Source: Alphaproteobacteria bacterium (GTDB taxonomy: Bacteria > Pseudomonadota > Alphaproteobacteria > Bin95). Taken from it: DNA of 40,996 bases. A model generated the notes under the pieces. The model did no database searches. It saw only the letters and a list, made by a program, of their open reading frames with translations, and was not told the DNA's origin. The position numbers and the translations under genes are program-made. Shown piece by piece: positions 1-9,843 of this stretch (its first letter is position 1; each line of letters starts with the position of its first letter). Where the stretch lies: assembly GCA_022822125.1 (NCBI GenBank), contig JAJECF010000124.1, forward strand, positions 1 through 40,996, read 5' to 3'.

Positions 1-19
1 GCCTGAGGACGACACCGCC

Positions 20-286
20 ATGCCGAAACGAATCCTGCAGGGCGTCGTGGTCAGCGACAAGATGGACAAGACGATCATCGTCCGCGTCGACCGCCGCGTT
101 CGCCATCCGCTCTACAAGAAGTTCATCACGCGCTCGAAGAAGTTCGCCGCGCATGACGAGGACAACCGCTATCGCGAGGGCGATACCGTGCGGATCGAGG
201 AACACCGCCCGATCTCGCGGCGCAAGCGCTGGATGGCGCTCGCCCGGGTGGGCGAGGAGCAGGCGTCCGGGGAGGCGGGGACATGA
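20..286 (+). CDS. rpsQ: 30S ribosomal protein S17 (uS17)
   Basis: Primary 16S rRNA-binding protein of the small subunit. The 88-residue product begins [18 protein letters not shown], the conserved OB-fold start of bacterial uS17, and keeps the [15 protein letters not shown] stretch typical of the C-terminal half. Length is normal. It is the first complete gene of a ribosomal protein operon that must begin left of the window. Its TGA overlaps the ATG of rplN by four bases, so the two are probably translationally coupled. Confidence 0.97.
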   Translation: MPKRILQGVVVSDKMDKTIIVRVDRRVRHPLYKKFITRSKKFAAHDEDNRYREGDTVRIEEHRPISRRKRWMALARVGEEQASGEAGT

Positions 287-651
287 TCCAGGTCGAGACC
301 AATCTCGACGTCGCCGACAACTCCGGCGCCCGCCGGGTGCAGTGCATCCGGGTGCTCGGCGGCACCGGGCGCCGCACGGCGTCGGTGGGCGATATCATCG
401 TCGTCTCGGTGAAGGAGGCGATCCCGCGCGGCCGTGTGCGCAAGGGCGAAATCCGCCGCGCCGTGGTGGTGCGCACCAAGAAGGAAGTGACGCGGCCCGA
501 CGGCACGGCGATCCGGTTCGACCGCAACGCTGCGGTCATTCTGAGTCCGCAGAACGAGCCGGTCGGCACGCGCATTTTCGGCCCGGTGACGCGCGAACTG
601 CGCGCCAAGCGGTTCATGAAGATCATTTCGCTCGCCCCGGAGGTGCTGTGA
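283..651 (+). CDS. rplN: 50S ribosomal protein L14 (uL14)
   Basis: Large-subunit protein at the subunit interface. The 122-residue product starts [18 protein letters not shown], the hallmark uL14 N-terminus, and ends [13 protein letters not shown] as in most bacteria. The ATG overlaps the rpsQ stop, and the TGA (649-651) shares its last base with the ATG of rplX, giving a tightly coupled rpsQ-rplN-rplX run. Confidence 0.97.
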   Translation: MIQVETNLDVADNSGARRVQCIRVLGGTGRRTASVGDIIVVSVKEAIPRGRVRKGEIRRAVVVRTKKEVTRPDGTAIRFDRNAAVILSPQNEPVGTRIFGPVTRELRAKRFMKIISLAPEVL

Positions 652-968
652 TGGCGGCGCGTATTCGCAAGGGCGACCGGGTGGCGGTGCTGAGCGGGCG
701 CGACCGGGGCAAGCGGGGCGAGGTGCTGCGCGTGCTGCCGGACAAGGAGCGCGCAGTGGTGCAGGGTGTCAACATGGTGGTCAAGCATCGCCGCGGCGGC
801 GCGCAGGGGCCGGGCGGCGTCGAGGAGATCGAAGCGACGGTGCATCTTTCCAATCTCGCCCATATCGACCCCGAAACCGACAAGCCGACCCGCGTGGGGT
901 TCCGCTTCCTCGAAGACGGCCGCAAGGTCCGCTTCGCGCGCGGCTCCGGCACGACGTTAGACCGTTAG
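651..968 (+). CDS. rplX: 50S ribosomal protein L24 (uL24)
   Basis: Assembly-initiating large-subunit protein with a KOW motif. The start was set at ATG 651, which overlaps the rplN stop by one base and gives [20 protein letters not shown]; the GDRV..L.GRD.GK signature is the KOW segment. The product is 105 residues, normal for the family. The reading frame stays open far upstream, but nothing there resembles L24, so the longer version was rejected. Confidence 0.95.
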   Translation: MAARIRKGDRVAVLSGRDRGKRGEVLRVLPDKERAVVQGVNMVVKHRRGGAQGPGGVEEIEATVHLSNLAHIDPETDKPTRVGFRFLEDGRKVRFARGSGTTLDR

Positions 969-981
969 GAGGCTTTGCATC

Positions 982-1521
982 ATGCCTCGTCTCCAGGACG
1001 TTTACCGCGAAACCGTGCGCCCGGCGCTGGTTGAGCAATTCGGCTATGCCAATCCGATGCAGGTGCCGGCGCTCGAGAAGATCGTGCTGAACATGGGCGT
1101 CGGGGAAGCCGTGGGCGACAGCAAGAAGATTGAGGCCGCGGTTGCGGACCTCACGGCGATTGCCGGCCAGAAGCCGGTCGTGACCCGGGCGCGCAGGTCC
1201 ATCGCCGGCTTCAAGCTGCGCGAGGGAATGACGATCGGCTGCAAGGTCACGCTGCGCCGAACGCGGATGTGGGAGTTCTTCGACCGCCTGACGACCATCG
1301 CGCTGCCGCGTGTGCGCGATTTCCGCGGCGTGTCGCCGAGGGCCTTCGACGGACGCGGCAATTATTCGCTCGGGATCCGGGAGCAGATCATCTTTCCCGA
1401 GATTTCCTATGACAGGGTCGATGCGATTCGCGGCATGAATATCGTCATCTGCACCACGGCCCGTACGAACGAGGAAGCGCGGGCCCTGCTCGGCGGCCTC
1501 AACATGCCGTTCGAGCGGTAA
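982..1521 (+). CDS. rplE: 50S ribosomal protein L5 (uL5)
   Basis: 5S rRNA-binding protein of the central protuberance. The 179-residue product contains [18 protein letters not shown], the [19 protein letters not shown] segment, [16 protein letters not shown] and a C-terminal [13 protein letters not shown], all uL5 signatures in the right order. AGGAGG lies at 967-972, a good spacing before the ATG. Normal length and normal position between rplX and rpsN. Confidence 0.97.
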   Translation: MPRLQDVYRETVRPALVEQFGYANPMQVPALEKIVLNMGVGEAVGDSKKIEAAVADLTAIAGQKPVVTRARRSIAGFKLREGMTIGCKVTLRRTRMWEFFDRLTTIALPRVRDFRGVSPRAFDGRGNYSLGIREQIIFPEISYDRVDAIRGMNIVICTTARTNEEARALLGGLNMPFER

Positions 1522-1545
1522 GCGCGAGAGAGGACAGGAACGCCC

Positions 1546-1851
1546 ATGGCCAAGGTCAGCATGGTGGAGCGGGACAAGAAGCGCCGTCGGCTCGCGGCGC
1601 AATATGCGAAGCGGCGCGCGGCCTTGCGCGCTCAGGTGCGCGACACATCGCTTGCGCCGGACGAGCGCTTCGCCGCCTCGCTCAAGCTCGCGGCCATGCC
1701 GCGCAACGCCGCCCGGGTGCGGTTGCGCAACCGTTGCGAGGTTTCGGGGCGGCCGCGCGGCTATTACCGCAAATTCCGCCTGTCGCGAATCGCGCTTCGC
1801 GAGCTGGCGTCGCGGGGCCAGGTGCCCGGCGTCGTCAAGGCGAGCTGGTAG
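1546..1851 (+). CDS. rpsN: 30S ribosomal protein S14 (uS14), zinc-free type
   Basis: Small-subunit head protein. The 101-residue product has the conserved [19 protein letters not shown] segment and ends GVVKASW. It is the long form without the paired CxxC zinc ribbon of the short form (only one Cys, in NRCEVSG), as is usual in Proteobacteria. It sits between rplE and rpsH as in a standard spc operon. Confidence 0.96.
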   Translation: MAKVSMVERDKKRRRLAAQYAKRRAALRAQVRDTSLAPDERFAASLKLAAMPRNAARVRLRNRCEVSGRPRGYYRKFRLSRIALRELASRGQVPGVVKASW

Positions 1852-1870
1852 GAAAGGAGGCGGCCATCCC

Positions 1871-2266
1871 ATGACGATGAGCGATCCTCTCGGCGACATG
1901 CTCACCCGCATCCGCAACGGACAGCGGGCCGGCAAGCCGCATGTCGTGTCGCCGAAGTCCAAGCTGCGCATGAACGTGCTGCAGGTGCTGGCGCGCGAAG
2001 GCTATATCCGCAGTTATGAAGAAAGCCATGAAGGGGCGGCCGGCGAACTGCGTATCGAGCTCAAATATTACGAAGGCCAGCCGGTGATCCGCTCGATCCA
2101 GAGGGTTTCCAAGCCGGGCCGGCGGGTCTATTCCCGGATCAAGGACCTGAAGCCCCACAATAACGGGCTCGGCATCCAGATTCTGTCGACGCCGCGCGGT
2201 GTGATGTCGGACCATGAGGCGCGGTCCTTCAATGTCGGCGGCGAAGTACTCTGTCAGGTGTTTTGA
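1871..2266 (+). CDS. rpsH: 30S ribosomal protein S8 (uS8)
   Basis: 16S rRNA-binding assembly protein. ATG 1871 gives [18 protein letters not shown], the canonical uS8 start, preceded by AAGGAGG at 1853-1859. The 131-residue product keeps [15 protein letters not shown] and the C-terminal [20 protein letters not shown] signature. The same frame is open further upstream through rpsN, but that part is only a shadow. Its stop overlaps the rplF start by one base. Confidence 0.96.
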   Translation: MTMSDPLGDMLTRIRNGQRAGKPHVVSPKSKLRMNVLQVLAREGYIRSYEESHEGAAGELRIELKYYEGQPVIRSIQRVSKPGRRVYSRIKDLKPHNNGLGIQILSTPRGVMSDHEARSFNVGGEVLCQVF

Positions 2267-2802
2267 TGTCACGCGTCGGCAAAAATCCCGTCGCAATCCC
2301 CGACGGGGCCGAAGTCCGCTACGAAGGCGCCGTGCTGAGCGCCAGGGGCAGGCTCGGCGAACTCAGCTTCCCGGTTTCCGAGGATCTGGTGGAAATCGAA
2401 CTCGCTGACAGCCGGATTACGGTGCGGCCGCGCGACGAGTCCAAGCGCGCCCGCGCCATGTGGGGCACGACGCGGGCGCTGGCGCAGAATATCGTGACCG
2501 GCGTCAGCCAGGGCTTTACTCGCAAGCTGGAGATCACCGGGGTCGGCTACCGGGCGGAGGTGAAGGACCAGGTCCTGGTGCTGTCGCTCGGCTACAGCCA
2601 TCCGGTGGAATATCCGATTCCCGAGGGGATCGAGATTGCCTGCGAGCGCCCGACGATGATTGCCGTGAGCGGCGCCGACCGGCAGCGCGTCGGCCAGGTT
2701 GCGGCCGAAATCCGCGCCTGGCGCAAGCCCGAGCCCTACAAGGGCAAGGGCGTCAGATATGAGGGCGAATACATCTTCCGCAAGGAAGGCAAGAAGAAGT
2801 AG
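2266..2802 (+). CDS. rplF: 50S ribosomal protein L6 (uL6)
   Basis: Large-subunit protein near the factor-binding site. ATG 2266 shares its A with the rpsH stop and gives [14 protein letters not shown], the canonical uL6 start; a TTG one codon earlier is unlikely. The 178-residue product carries [20 protein letters not shown] and the C-terminal motif [20 protein letters not shown]. Normal length. Confidence 0.97.
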   Translation: MSRVGKNPVAIPDGAEVRYEGAVLSARGRLGELSFPVSEDLVEIELADSRITVRPRDESKRARAMWGTTRALAQNIVTGVSQGFTRKLEITGVGYRAEVKDQVLVLSLGYSHPVEYPIPEGIEIACERPTMIAVSGADRQRVGQVAAEIRAWRKPEPYKGKGVRYEGEYIFRKEGKKK

Positions 2803-2811
2803 AGACGGGCA

Positions 2812-3171
2812 ATGCAGACGACACGGAAACTCTTCGAACGGCGCCGGCGGCGCGTGCGCTACGGCCTGAGAAAGGCCGGCGGCGGGCGTCCGCGCCTGTC
2901 GGTGTTCCGGTCCAACCGCTATATCTATGCGCAGATCGTGGACGACCGGCAGGGCCGGACCCTGGTCGCTGCCTCTTCTCTGGAGAAGGACCTGCGCGAG
3001 GGACCGGGTGCGGGCAACCGGCAGGCGGCCCAGGCCGTGGGCGCAAGGCTGGCCGAACGCGCGCTGGCGGCGGGGGTGACAGACGTCGTGTTCGATCGCG
3101 GCGGCTACAAATATCATGGACGCGTCAAGGCGCTCGCCGACGCGGCCCGCGAGGGCGGCCTCTCGTTTTGA
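2812..3171 (+). CDS. rplR: 50S ribosomal protein L18 (uL18)
   Basis: 5S rRNA-binding protein. The 119-residue product has the basic N-terminus [15 protein letters not shown], the [20 protein letters not shown] core and the C-terminal [21 protein letters not shown] signature. It follows rplF after nine bases, as expected in an spc operon. Confidence 0.96.
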   Translation: MQTTRKLFERRRRRVRYGLRKAGGGRPRLSVFRSNRYIYAQIVDDRQGRTLVAASSLEKDLREGPGAGNRQAAQAVGARLAERALAAGVTDVVFDRGGYKYHGRVKALADAAREGGLSF

Positions 3172-3206
3172 CGGGAGGCAGGAGCGCAGAAGGAAAGCGG
3201 AGCAGC

Positions 3207-3794
3207 ATGGCACGGGGACCGAGACAGGATCGCGGGCGGGACCGCGAAGAGAGCGAGTTCATCGAGAAGCTCGTCTCGATCAACCGCGTCGCCAAGGTGG
3301 TGAAAGGAGGCCGGCGATTCGGCTTTTCCGCGCTCGTCGTGGCCGGCGATGGCCAGGGGCGTGCGGGCGTCGGCGCGGGCAAGGCGCGAGAGGTGCCGGA
3401 GGCCATCCGCAAGGCGACCGAGCGCGCCAAGCGCACGATGCGCCGGGTGCCCCTGAAGGACGGGCGCACGCTTCACCACGATGTGCAGGGCCGTTTCGGC
3501 GCGGGCCGGGTGGTGCTGCGCGCGGCGCCGCAGGGCACCGGCGTCATCGCCGGTGGGCCGATGCGTGCGGTGTTCGAGGCGCTCGGCATTCAGGACGTGG
3601 TCGCCAAGTCGCTCGGCTCCTCCAACCCGCACAATATGGTGAAGGCGACCTTCGAGGCGTTGTCCCGCACGGCGAGCCCGCGCATGGTGGCCCAGCGGCG
3701 GGGCAAGCGCCCGTCGGATCTGTTCGGGCGCCGTCCGCCCGCCCGCGAGGCCGCAGAGGCGGATGCGCCGGCGGAGGCTGCCGCCAATGAGTGA
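3207..3794 (+). CDS. rpsE: 30S ribosomal protein S5 (uS5)
   Basis: Small-subunit protein involved in decoding fidelity. ATG 3207 gives [15 protein letters not shown]; a TTG at 3168 inside the rplR end would add 13 residues with no family match. Seen in order are [18 protein letters not shown] (double-stranded RNA-binding part), [19 protein letters not shown] and the [19 protein letters not shown]-terminal domain. The 195-residue length includes an Ala/Glu-rich tail of about 25 residues, common in Alphaproteobacteria. The end overlaps rpmD by eight bases. Confidence 0.96.
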   Translation: MARGPRQDRGRDREESEFIEKLVSINRVAKVVKGGRRFGFSALVVAGDGQGRAGVGAGKAREVPEAIRKATERAKRTMRRVPLKDGRTLHHDVQGRFGAGRVVLRAAPQGTGVIAGGPMRAVFEALGIQDVVAKSLGSSNPHNMVKATFEALSRTASPRMVAQRRGKRPSDLFGRRPPAREAAEADAPAEAAANE

Positions 3795-3984
3795 TGCGAC
3801 TGCAAAACGCGTGAAGGTCACGCAGACGGGATCGCCGATCCGGCGGCCGAAAGCGCAGCGCGAGACGCTGATCGGCCTCGGGCTGAACAAGATGAACCGT
3901 TCGCGCGTCCTGGAGGACACGCCGGCCGTCAGGGGCATGATCGCCAAGGTGCGGCACATGGTGCGCGTGGAAGAGGTTGAATGA
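3787..3984 (+). CDS. rpmD: 50S ribosomal protein L30 (uL30)
   Basis: Small large-subunit protein. ATG 3787 lies inside the last codons of rpsE and gives [20 protein letters not shown]; the 65-residue product contains [20 protein letters not shown] and ends MVRVEEVE, both family signatures. The eight-base overlap with rpsE suggests translational coupling. Confidence 0.95.
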   Translation: MSDATAKRVKVTQTGSPIRRPKAQRETLIGLGLNKMNRSRVLEDTPAVRGMIAKVRHMVRVEEVE

Positions 3985-4030
3985 GGGCGGCTCCCGGCCG
4001 ATTTCAGGGACGGGCGAGGACGAAGACGCA

Positions 4031-4510
4031 ATGAAGCTGAACGAACTCTCGGACAATCCGGGCGCGCGCAAGACGGCCAAGCGGGTCGGGCGCGGGATCG
4101 GCTCCGGCAAGGGCAAGACGTCCGGACGCGGCGTCAAGGGCCAGAAGTCCCGCAGCGGCGTCGCCCTCGACGGGTTTGAGGGCGGGCAGATGCCGCTGTT
4201 CCGCAGGCTGCCCAAGCGCGGCTTCAATAATTACCGCTTCCGCGCCCGCTACCAGGCGGTTAATCTCGGCCGTCTCCAGGTCGCGGTGGATTCGGGCAGG
4301 CTGAACCCGTCCGAGCCGGTGGACGCGGCGGCGCTCGTCGCCTCGGGCGTGGTGCGCCGCGCGCGGGATGGCGTCAGGCTGCTTGCAGGCGGCGAGCTCA
4401 AGACGGGGCTGGACCTGCGTGTGGCCGGCGCCTCGAAGGCCGCGGTCGCGGCGGTCGCGGCCGCAGGCGGCAGCGTGACCGTGCTGAACGCAGCGCCGGC
4501 GGAAGGCTAG
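4031..4510 (+). CDS. rplO: 50S ribosomal protein L15 (uL15)
   Basis: Late-assembly large-subunit protein. ATG 4031 gives [20 protein letters not shown]; the Gly/Lys-rich [20 protein letters not shown] segment and [18 protein letters not shown] are diagnostic. The 159-residue length is usual. An in-frame upstream codon at 3977 overlaps the end of rpmD and adds residues unlike any L15, so the shorter start is preferred. Confidence 0.95.
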   Translation: MKLNELSDNPGARKTAKRVGRGIGSGKGKTSGRGVKGQKSRSGVALDGFEGGQMPLFRRLPKRGFNNYRFRARYQAVNLGRLQVAVDSGRLNPSEPVDAAALVASGVVRRARDGVRLLAGGELKTGLDLRVAGASKAAVAAVAAAGGSVTVLNAAPAEG

Positions 4511-4519
4511 CCGGCAGCC

Positions 4520-5878
4520 ATGGCTTCCGCCGCCGAGCGTCTCGCAGCCAATGTGAATTTCGGCGCCTTCTCCAAGGCGACGGAACTGAAGAAACGCATC
4601 TGGTTCACGCTCGGCGCGCTGATCGTCTACCGCTTCGGCACCTATATCCCGATCCCCGGCGTCGATGCCTCGATTCTGGCGGAACTGTTCGCCCAGCAGC
4701 AGGGCGGCGTGCTGGGCCTGTTCGACATGTTCGCGGGCGGCGCGCTCAGCCGGATGAGCATCTTCGCCCTCAACATCATGCCTTACATCTCGGCGGCGAT
4801 CATCATGCAGCTGCTGACCGCCGTCAATCCGAAGCTGGAGGCGCTGAAGAAGGAAGGCGAGTCGGGCCGGAAGAAGATCAACCAGTACACCCGCTACGGC
4901 ACGGTGCTGCTGGCGGCCGTGCAGGGCTACGGACTTGCGAGCGGCCTGGAGGCGATGGCGGGGCCGTCCGGCTCGGCGGTGCTGATTCCCGGCCTGTTCT
5001 TCAAGTTCACCACGGTCGTGACCATCGTCGGCGGCACGGTCTTCCTGATGTGGCTCGGCGAACAGATCACCCAGCGCGGCGTCGGCAACGGCATTTCGCT
5101 CATCATCTTCTCCGGCATCGTGGCGAATCTGCCGCTTGCGCTCGGACAGATGTTCGAACTCGGGCGGACCGGCCAGATGTCCACCGCCTTCATTCTCGGC
5201 CTGCTGGTCATGGCGGTCGCGGTGGTCGCCTTCATCGTTTTCATGGAGCGCGCCCAGCGCCGGCTGATCGTCCAGTATCCCAAGCGCCAGGTCGGCAACC
5301 GCATGTATGGCGGCGATAGTTCGCACCTGCCGCTGAAGCTGAACACCGCGGGCGTGATCCCGCCGATCTTCGCGAGCTCGCTGCTGCTGATGCCTCTTAC
5401 CATCGCGCAATTCAGCGCGGCCGGCGCCACGCCGGGCGGCGAGCAAGGTGTGCTCGGCACGATCGCCGCCTATCTCGGGCACGGCCAGCCGCTCTATCTT
5501 GCGCTCTATGTGGCGATGATCGTGTTCTTCTGCTTCTTCTACACCGCGATTGTCTTCAATCCGGAGGAAACGGCGGAGAACCTGAAGCGCTATAACGGGT
5601 TCATCCCCGGCATCCGGCCCGGCAAGAACACCGCGGCCTATCTCGATTATGTGCTCACGCGGCTGACAACGGTGGGCGCGGTCTATCTGGCGGTGGTGTG
5701 CCTCCTGCCGGAAATCCTGATCTCCCAATACGCCGTGCCGTTCTACTTCGGCGGCACCAGCCTGTTGATCGTCGTCAATGTGACGATGGATACCGTGGCC
5801 CAGGTGCAGAGCCACCTGATCGCCCATCAGTATGAGGGCCTGATAAAGAAATCGCGGCTCAGGGGGCGGCGACGATGA
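4520..5878 (+). CDS. secY: Preprotein translocase subunit SecY
   Basis: Central pore of the Sec translocon in the inner membrane; with SecE and SecG (not in this window) it passes unfolded proteins driven by SecA or the ribosome. The 452-residue product shows ten hydrophobic segments. Family motifs seen are FGTYIPIPGVD after TM1, ALNIMPYISAAIIMQLLT in TM2, the cytosolic loop RRLIVQYPKRQVGNRMYGG, and LPLKLNTAGVIPPIFASSLL around TM7. It ends with a basic tail, KKSRLRGRRR. It lies nine bases after rplO and its TGA overlaps the adk ATG by four bases. Confidence 0.97.
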   Translation: MASAAERLAANVNFGAFSKATELKKRIWFTLGALIVYRFGTYIPIPGVDASILAELFAQQQGGVLGLFDMFAGGALSRMSIFALNIMPYISAAIIMQLLTAVNPKLEALKKEGESGRKKINQYTRYGTVLLAAVQGYGLASGLEAMAGPSGSAVLIPGLFFKFTTVVTIVGGTVFLMWLGEQITQRGVGNGISLIIFSGIVANLPLALGQMFELGRTGQMSTAFILGLLVMAVAVVAFIVFMERAQRRLIVQYPKRQVGNRMYGGDSSHLPLKLNTAGVIPPIFASSLLLMPLTIAQFSAAGATPGGEQGVLGTIAAYLGHGQPLYLALYVAMIVFFCFFYTAIVFNPEETAENLKRYNGFIPGIRPGKNTAAYLDYVLTRLTTVGAVYLAVVCLLPEILISQYAVPFYFGGTSLLIVVNVTMDTVAQVQSHLIAHQYEGLIKKSRLRGRRR

Positions 5879-6549
5879 TCCTGATCCTGCTGGGCCCGCC
5901 TGGTGCCGGCAAGGGCACGCAGGCCAGGCGGCTGACGGAGGGGCGGGGGCTTCCCCAGCTTTCCACCGGCGACATGCTGCGCGCGGAAATCGCAGGCGGC
6001 GGGGCGCTGGGCAGGCAGGCTGCAGCGGTGATGGAAGCGGGCCGGCTGATGCCGGACGAGATCATGACCGGCATCATCTCCAACCGGGTCGATGCGGAGG
6101 ACTGCGCGGGCGGCTTCATCCTCGACGGTTTCCCGCGCACGACCGCTCAGGCCGAGGCGCTCGCCGCCCTTCTCGCCGGCAAGGGCATGGCGCTCGACGC
6201 CGTGCTGTTGCTGGATGTGGACGAGGAGGCGCTGGTCGAACGTATTTCCGGACGGTTCACCTGCAGGAATTGCGGCGAAGGATATCACGACAGTTTCAAG
6301 CTGCCGGCGGTCGCGGGAATTTGCGACAAATGCGGCGCGTCGGACTTCGAGCGCCGGCCGGACGACAGCGCCGAGACGGTGCGGGAGCGGCTCAGGGTCT
6401 ATCGCGGCCAGACGGCGCCGATCCTGCCCTATTACGAAGCGAAGGGCCTGTTGCGCCGGGTTGACGGCATGGCGGAAATCGGCGAGGTTGCCCGCCAGAT
6501 CGATGTCGCGCTTGGCGGGGAAGCCGGCGGCCGGCCTCCGGATGGTTGA
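5875..6549 (+). CDS. adk: Adenylate kinase with Cys4 zinc LID
   Basis: Catalyses ATP + AMP = 2 ADP in the cytoplasm. The P-loop GPPGAGKGTQA (residues 7-17), LSTGDMLRAEI, DGFPRTTAQAEAL and the LID followed by RLRVYRGQTAPILPYY are all present. The LID carries four cysteines at about residues 130, 133, 150 and 153 (CRNC...CDKC), the structural zinc site found in Gram-positive and some proteobacterial enzymes but absent in E. coli Adk. At 224 residues it is the long form. The four-base overlap with secY suggests coupled translation; this secY-adk-rpsM order is standard for Alphaproteobacteria. Confidence 0.96.
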   Translation: MILILLGPPGAGKGTQARRLTEGRGLPQLSTGDMLRAEIAGGGALGRQAAAVMEAGRLMPDEIMTGIISNRVDAEDCAGGFILDGFPRTTAQAEALAALLAGKGMALDAVLLLDVDEEALVERISGRFTCRNCGEGYHDSFKLPAVAGICDKCGASDFERRPDDSAETVRERLRVYRGQTAPILPYYEAKGLLRRVDGMAEIGEVARQIDVALGGEAGGRPPDG

Positions 6550-6613
6550 CGGTTTCCCCTGCAAGGCGTATCTTGCGCTGTTTCAGCGATCCAGCCTATA
6601 AGGAGTCTCAGGA

Positions 6614-6982
<369 letters not shown>

Positions 6983-7004
6983 ACGAAGAAGGAGCCGGTA
7001 GAGG

Positions 7005-7397
7005 ATGGCGAGGCCAGCTGCCGCTCGCGTGCGCAGGCGCGAGCGCAAGAACATTTCGTCAGGCGTCGCGCATGTGAATGCGACGTTCAACAACACGATG
7101 ATTACCATCACCGATATCCAGGGCAATGCGATCGCCTGGTCGTCGGCGGGCGGACAGGGCTTCAAGGGGTCGCGCAAGTCCACCCCGTTCGCGGCCCAGA
7201 TCGCTGCCGAGGACTGCGCCCGCAAGGCGCAGGAACACGGTGTGAAGACGCTCGACGTCAATGTGCGCGGACCGGGTTCGGGGCGCGAATCAGCGCTGCG
7301 CGCGCTTCAGGCGGCCGGCTTCACGATCACGTCGATTCGCGATGTGACGCCGATACCGCATAACGGCTGCCGTCCGCCGAAGCGCCGGCGCGTTTGA
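7005..7397 (+). CDS. rpsK: 30S ribosomal protein S11 (uS11)
   Basis: Platform protein of the small subunit. The 130-residue product has [40 protein letters not shown] and the C-terminal [18 protein letters not shown], all diagnostic. AAGGAG lies at 6989-6994. It sits between rpsM and rpoA as in a standard alpha operon (no rpsD here, as is usual in this class). Confidence 0.97.
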   Translation: MARPAAARVRRRERKNISSGVAHVNATFNNTMITITDIQGNAIAWSSAGGQGFKGSRKSTPFAAQIAAEDCARKAQEHGVKTLDVNVRGPGSGRESALRALQAAGFTITSIRDVTPIPHNGCRPPKRRRV

Positions 7398-7456
7398 CGG
7401 CAGCACCAGATCGAAACCAGCGGGCGGGCTCGCTCGGCGAGGATTGAAACGAGGTG

Positions 7457-8485
7457 ATGTCCACATCGTTCACGCACAAGAATTGGCAGGCTCTCATCAA
7501 GCCCGGCAAGCTCGACCTGCAGGCCGGGGGCGATCCCGGCCGGTCGGCCGTCATTGCGGCCGAGCCGCTCGAGCGCGGCTTCGGCATCACGCTCGGCAAT
7601 GCGCTCAGGCGGATCATGCTGTCCTCGCTGCAGGGCGCCGCCGTCACGCGGGTGCAGATCGACGGCGTGCTGCACGAATTCTCGTCGCTTCCGGGCGTCC
7701 GCGAGGATGTCACCGACATCGTCCTCAACATCAAGGGGCTCGCGCTGCGCAAGCATTCCGAGGGCCCGAGGCGAATGGTTCTGGACGCAACCGGGCCGGG
7801 CGCGGTGACCGCCGGCCGCATCCAGGCGGGCTCCGACATCGAGATCATGGACCCCGATCATGTCATCTGCACGCTTGACCGCGGTGCCAGCCTGCGCATG
7901 GAGATGACGGTCGAGAACGGCAAGGGCTACGTCCAGGCGGCGGACAACCGGCCGGAGGATGCGCCGATCGGCCTGATTCCGGTGGACGCCATATACAGCC
8001 CGGTGCGGCAAGTGTCCTACCGCGTGGAGCAGACCCGCGTCGGCCAGGCCACGGACTATGACAAGCTGTTGCTTGACGTGCAGACGGACGGCTCCGTCTC
8101 GCCGGAGGATGCCGTCGCCGTCGCGGCCCGCATCCTTCAGGACCAGTTGCAATTGTTCGTCAATTTCGAGGATCTCCAGCAGTCCCAGCCGGAAGGCCGG
8201 GCCGTCGATCTGCCGTTCAACGCCCATCTGCTGCGCAAGGTCGAGGAGCTGGAACTCTCCGTCCGTTCGGCGAATTGCCTGAAGAACGACAACATCATCT
8301 ATATCGGCGACCTGGTGCAGAAGACCGAGAACGAGATGCTCCGCACGCCGAATTTCGGCAGGAAATCGCTTAACGAGATCAAGGCGCTGCTGAAGACGAT
8401 GGATCTGGACCTCGGCATGGAAGTAACGAACTGGCCGCCGGACAACATCGAAGAGCTGGCCAAGCGGCTCGACGAGCCGTTCTGA
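7457..8485 (+). CDS. rpoA: DNA-directed RNA polymerase alpha subunit
   Basis: Dimeric scaffold for polymerase assembly and the target of activators and UP elements. The N-terminal domain shows [20 protein letters not shown] (about residues 37-56) and [18 protein letters not shown]; the C-terminal domain shows [20 protein letters not shown] and [13 protein letters not shown], including the Arg/Asn residues that contact DNA. The 342-residue length is normal. ATG 7457 was chosen; a GTG one codon upstream (7454) overlaps the GAGG purine run and is less likely. Confidence 0.96.
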   Translation: MSTSFTHKNWQALIKPGKLDLQAGGDPGRSAVIAAEPLERGFGITLGNALRRIMLSSLQGAAVTRVQIDGVLHEFSSLPGVREDVTDIVLNIKGLALRKHSEGPRRMVLDATGPGAVTAGRIQAGSDIEIMDPDHVICTLDRGASLRMEMTVENGKGYVQAADNRPEDAPIGLIPVDAIYSPVRQVSYRVEQTRVGQATDYDKLLLDVQTDGSVSPEDAVAVAARILQDQLQLFVNFEDLQQSQPEGRAVDLPFNAHLLRKVEELELSVRSANCLKNDNIIYIGDLVQKTENEMLRTPNFGRKSLNEIKALLKTMDLDLGMEVTNWPPDNIEELAKRLDEPF

Positions 8486-8501
8486 GCGGGAGGGGCGAAG
8501 G

Positions 8502-8930
8502 ATGCGCCATCGCAAACAGGGCCGGCGGCTCAACCGGAGCTGGGCTCACCGCAAGGCGATGTTCTCCAATATGGCGAACGCGCTGATAAAGCACGAGCAG
8601 ATCCGCACCACCCTGCCAAAGGCCAAGGAATTGCGGCCGGTGGTGGAACGGCTGGTCACGCTCGCCAAGCGGGGCGACCTCCATGCGCGCCGGCAGGCTT
8701 TCGCCCGGCTGCGGGACGACGCCATGGTCGCAAAGCTGTTCTCGACCCTGAGGGAGCGTTACGCCGACCGTCCCGGCGGCTATACGCGCGTGCTCAAGGC
8801 CGGCTTCCGCAAGGGCGATATGGCGCCGATGGCGCTGATCGAATTCGTGGACCGGGATATCGCCGCCAAGGGCCAGGACAGCGGCCCGACCCAGGAACGC
8901 GACGACGAAGTCCTGGACGACGCCGCGTAG
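8502..8930 (+). CDS. rplQ: 50S ribosomal protein L17 (bL17)
   Basis: Large-subunit protein near the exit tunnel. The product starts [20 protein letters not shown], the signature of bL17, and keeps [20 protein letters not shown] and [15 protein letters not shown]. The 142-residue length includes a short acidic tail (DDEVLDDAA), seen in relatives. It is the last ribosomal gene. A GC-rich palindrome at 8932-8943 follows but lacks a T-run, so I do not call it a terminator. Confidence 0.96.
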   Translation: MRHRKQGRRLNRSWAHRKAMFSNMANALIKHEQIRTTLPKAKELRPVVERLVTLAKRGDLHARRQAFARLRDDAMVAKLFSTLRERYADRPGGYTRVLKAGFRKGDMAPMALIEFVDRDIAAKGQDSGPTQERDDEVLDDAA

Positions 8931-8967
8931 CGCCCGGCCGGGCCGCGGCGCCGCTGTCCGGCTTTCC

Positions 8968-9843
8968 ATGCGCTCGCCTTATGCACGCGGCCTTGCGCTG
9001 ACATTCGCCGGCGTTCTCGCCGTCACGCCCGACACATTGCTGGTGCGTCTGGTCGACGCCGATCCCTGGACCCTTGTGTTCTGGCGGGGGCTCGGCATTG
9101 CGGCCGGCCTTGCTGTCATCATAGGGGCGGTCGAAGGGCGGGCGGGCCTGCGCAACATTTTCCGCTTCGGCCCGCGACGGCTGCTGGGGGCCGCGCTGAT
9201 GGTCGTGGTCAGCCATTGCTTCATCTGGGCGCTGGCGCTCACTACGGCGGCGAATGTGCTGGTCGTGCTCGCAGGCTCGCCGCTCGCTGCCGCGGTCATC
9301 GGGCGTATCTTCCTCGGCGAGCCGGTGCCGGCCCGGACATGGGTGGCTGCGGTCGCTGTGGCCGGCGGAGTCGCGGTCATTTTCGCGGACGACCTGGAGA
9401 GCGGGCGAATCGCCGGCAATCTCTGCGCCGCCGGGGCGACGGTGGGGCTCGCCGCCTATTTCGTACTGTTGCGCTCGATCCGGGCCGCAAGCACGCTTCC
9501 GGTGCCGATCTGGGGCAATCTGGCGGCGGCGCTGGCGGCGCTGCCATTCGCCTCGCCCCTCGCGGTGTCGGGGACGGGAGTGCTCTGGCTGGCGCTCATG
9601 GCCTGCCTGCTGTTGCCGGTGGGCATCGGCCTCATCAGCACGGGCCCGCGCTACATTCCCGCGGCGGAGGTAGGACTACTGCTGTTGCTCGAAACCCTGC
9701 TGGGCCCCCTCTGGGTATGGCTCGGCACGGGCGAAGCCCCGACAGCGGCCGTGCTGGCGGCGGGCGCTGTCATCGTGGCGGCTCTCGCCATGAACTCCGC
9801 TCTTGGGCTACGCTCCGCCGCCCGGAGGGAGTTGCCGCCATGA
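8968..9843 (+). CDS. EamA/DMT-family permease
   Basis: Predicted inner-membrane drug/metabolite transporter; such proteins export amino acids or other small metabolites. The 291-residue product has about ten hydrophobic segments in two repeats of five. Each half shows the EamA pattern: FWRGLGIAAGLAVI near the start, then ANVLVVLAGSPLAAAVIGRIFLGEPV, and in the second half AAEVGLLLLLETLLGPLWVWLGTGEAP. The last four bases overlap the start of the gamma-glutamyltransferase gene (ATGA), so the two are probably co-translated. Substrate cannot be read from sequence; the coupling hints at a gamma-glutamyl compound or amine. Confidence 0.88.
   Translation: MRSPYARGLALTFAGVLAVTPDTLLVRLVDADPWTLVFWRGLGIAAGLAVIIGAVEGRAGLRNIFRFGPRRLLGAALMVVVSHCFIWALALTTAANVLVVLAGSPLAAAVIGRIFLGEPVPARTWVAAVAVAGGVAVIFADDLESGRIAGNLCAAGATVGLAAYFVLLRSIRAASTLPVPIWGNLAAALAALPFASPLAVSGTGVLWLALMACLLLPVGIGLISTGPRYIPAAEVGLLLLLETLLGPLWVWLGTGEAPTAAVLAAGAVIVAALAMNSALGLRSAARRELPP

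Noticed and set aside
4004..5827. Open minus-strand frame of about 600 codons over secY
   Set aside because: It is a mirror of the high third-position G+C of secY, rich in His/Arg/Asp with no family motif. secY on the plus strand is certain.
6573..6602. TTGCGC and TATAAG separated by 18 bases before rpsM
   Set aside because: The -35 match is weak (three of six), and the implied transcript would start within a few bases of the ribosome-binding site; the gene is more likely read from upstream.
8932..8943. GCCCGGCCGGGC palindrome after rplQ as a terminator
   Set aside because: Only twelve bases with no loop and no following T-run; such palindromes are expected often in DNA of this composition.
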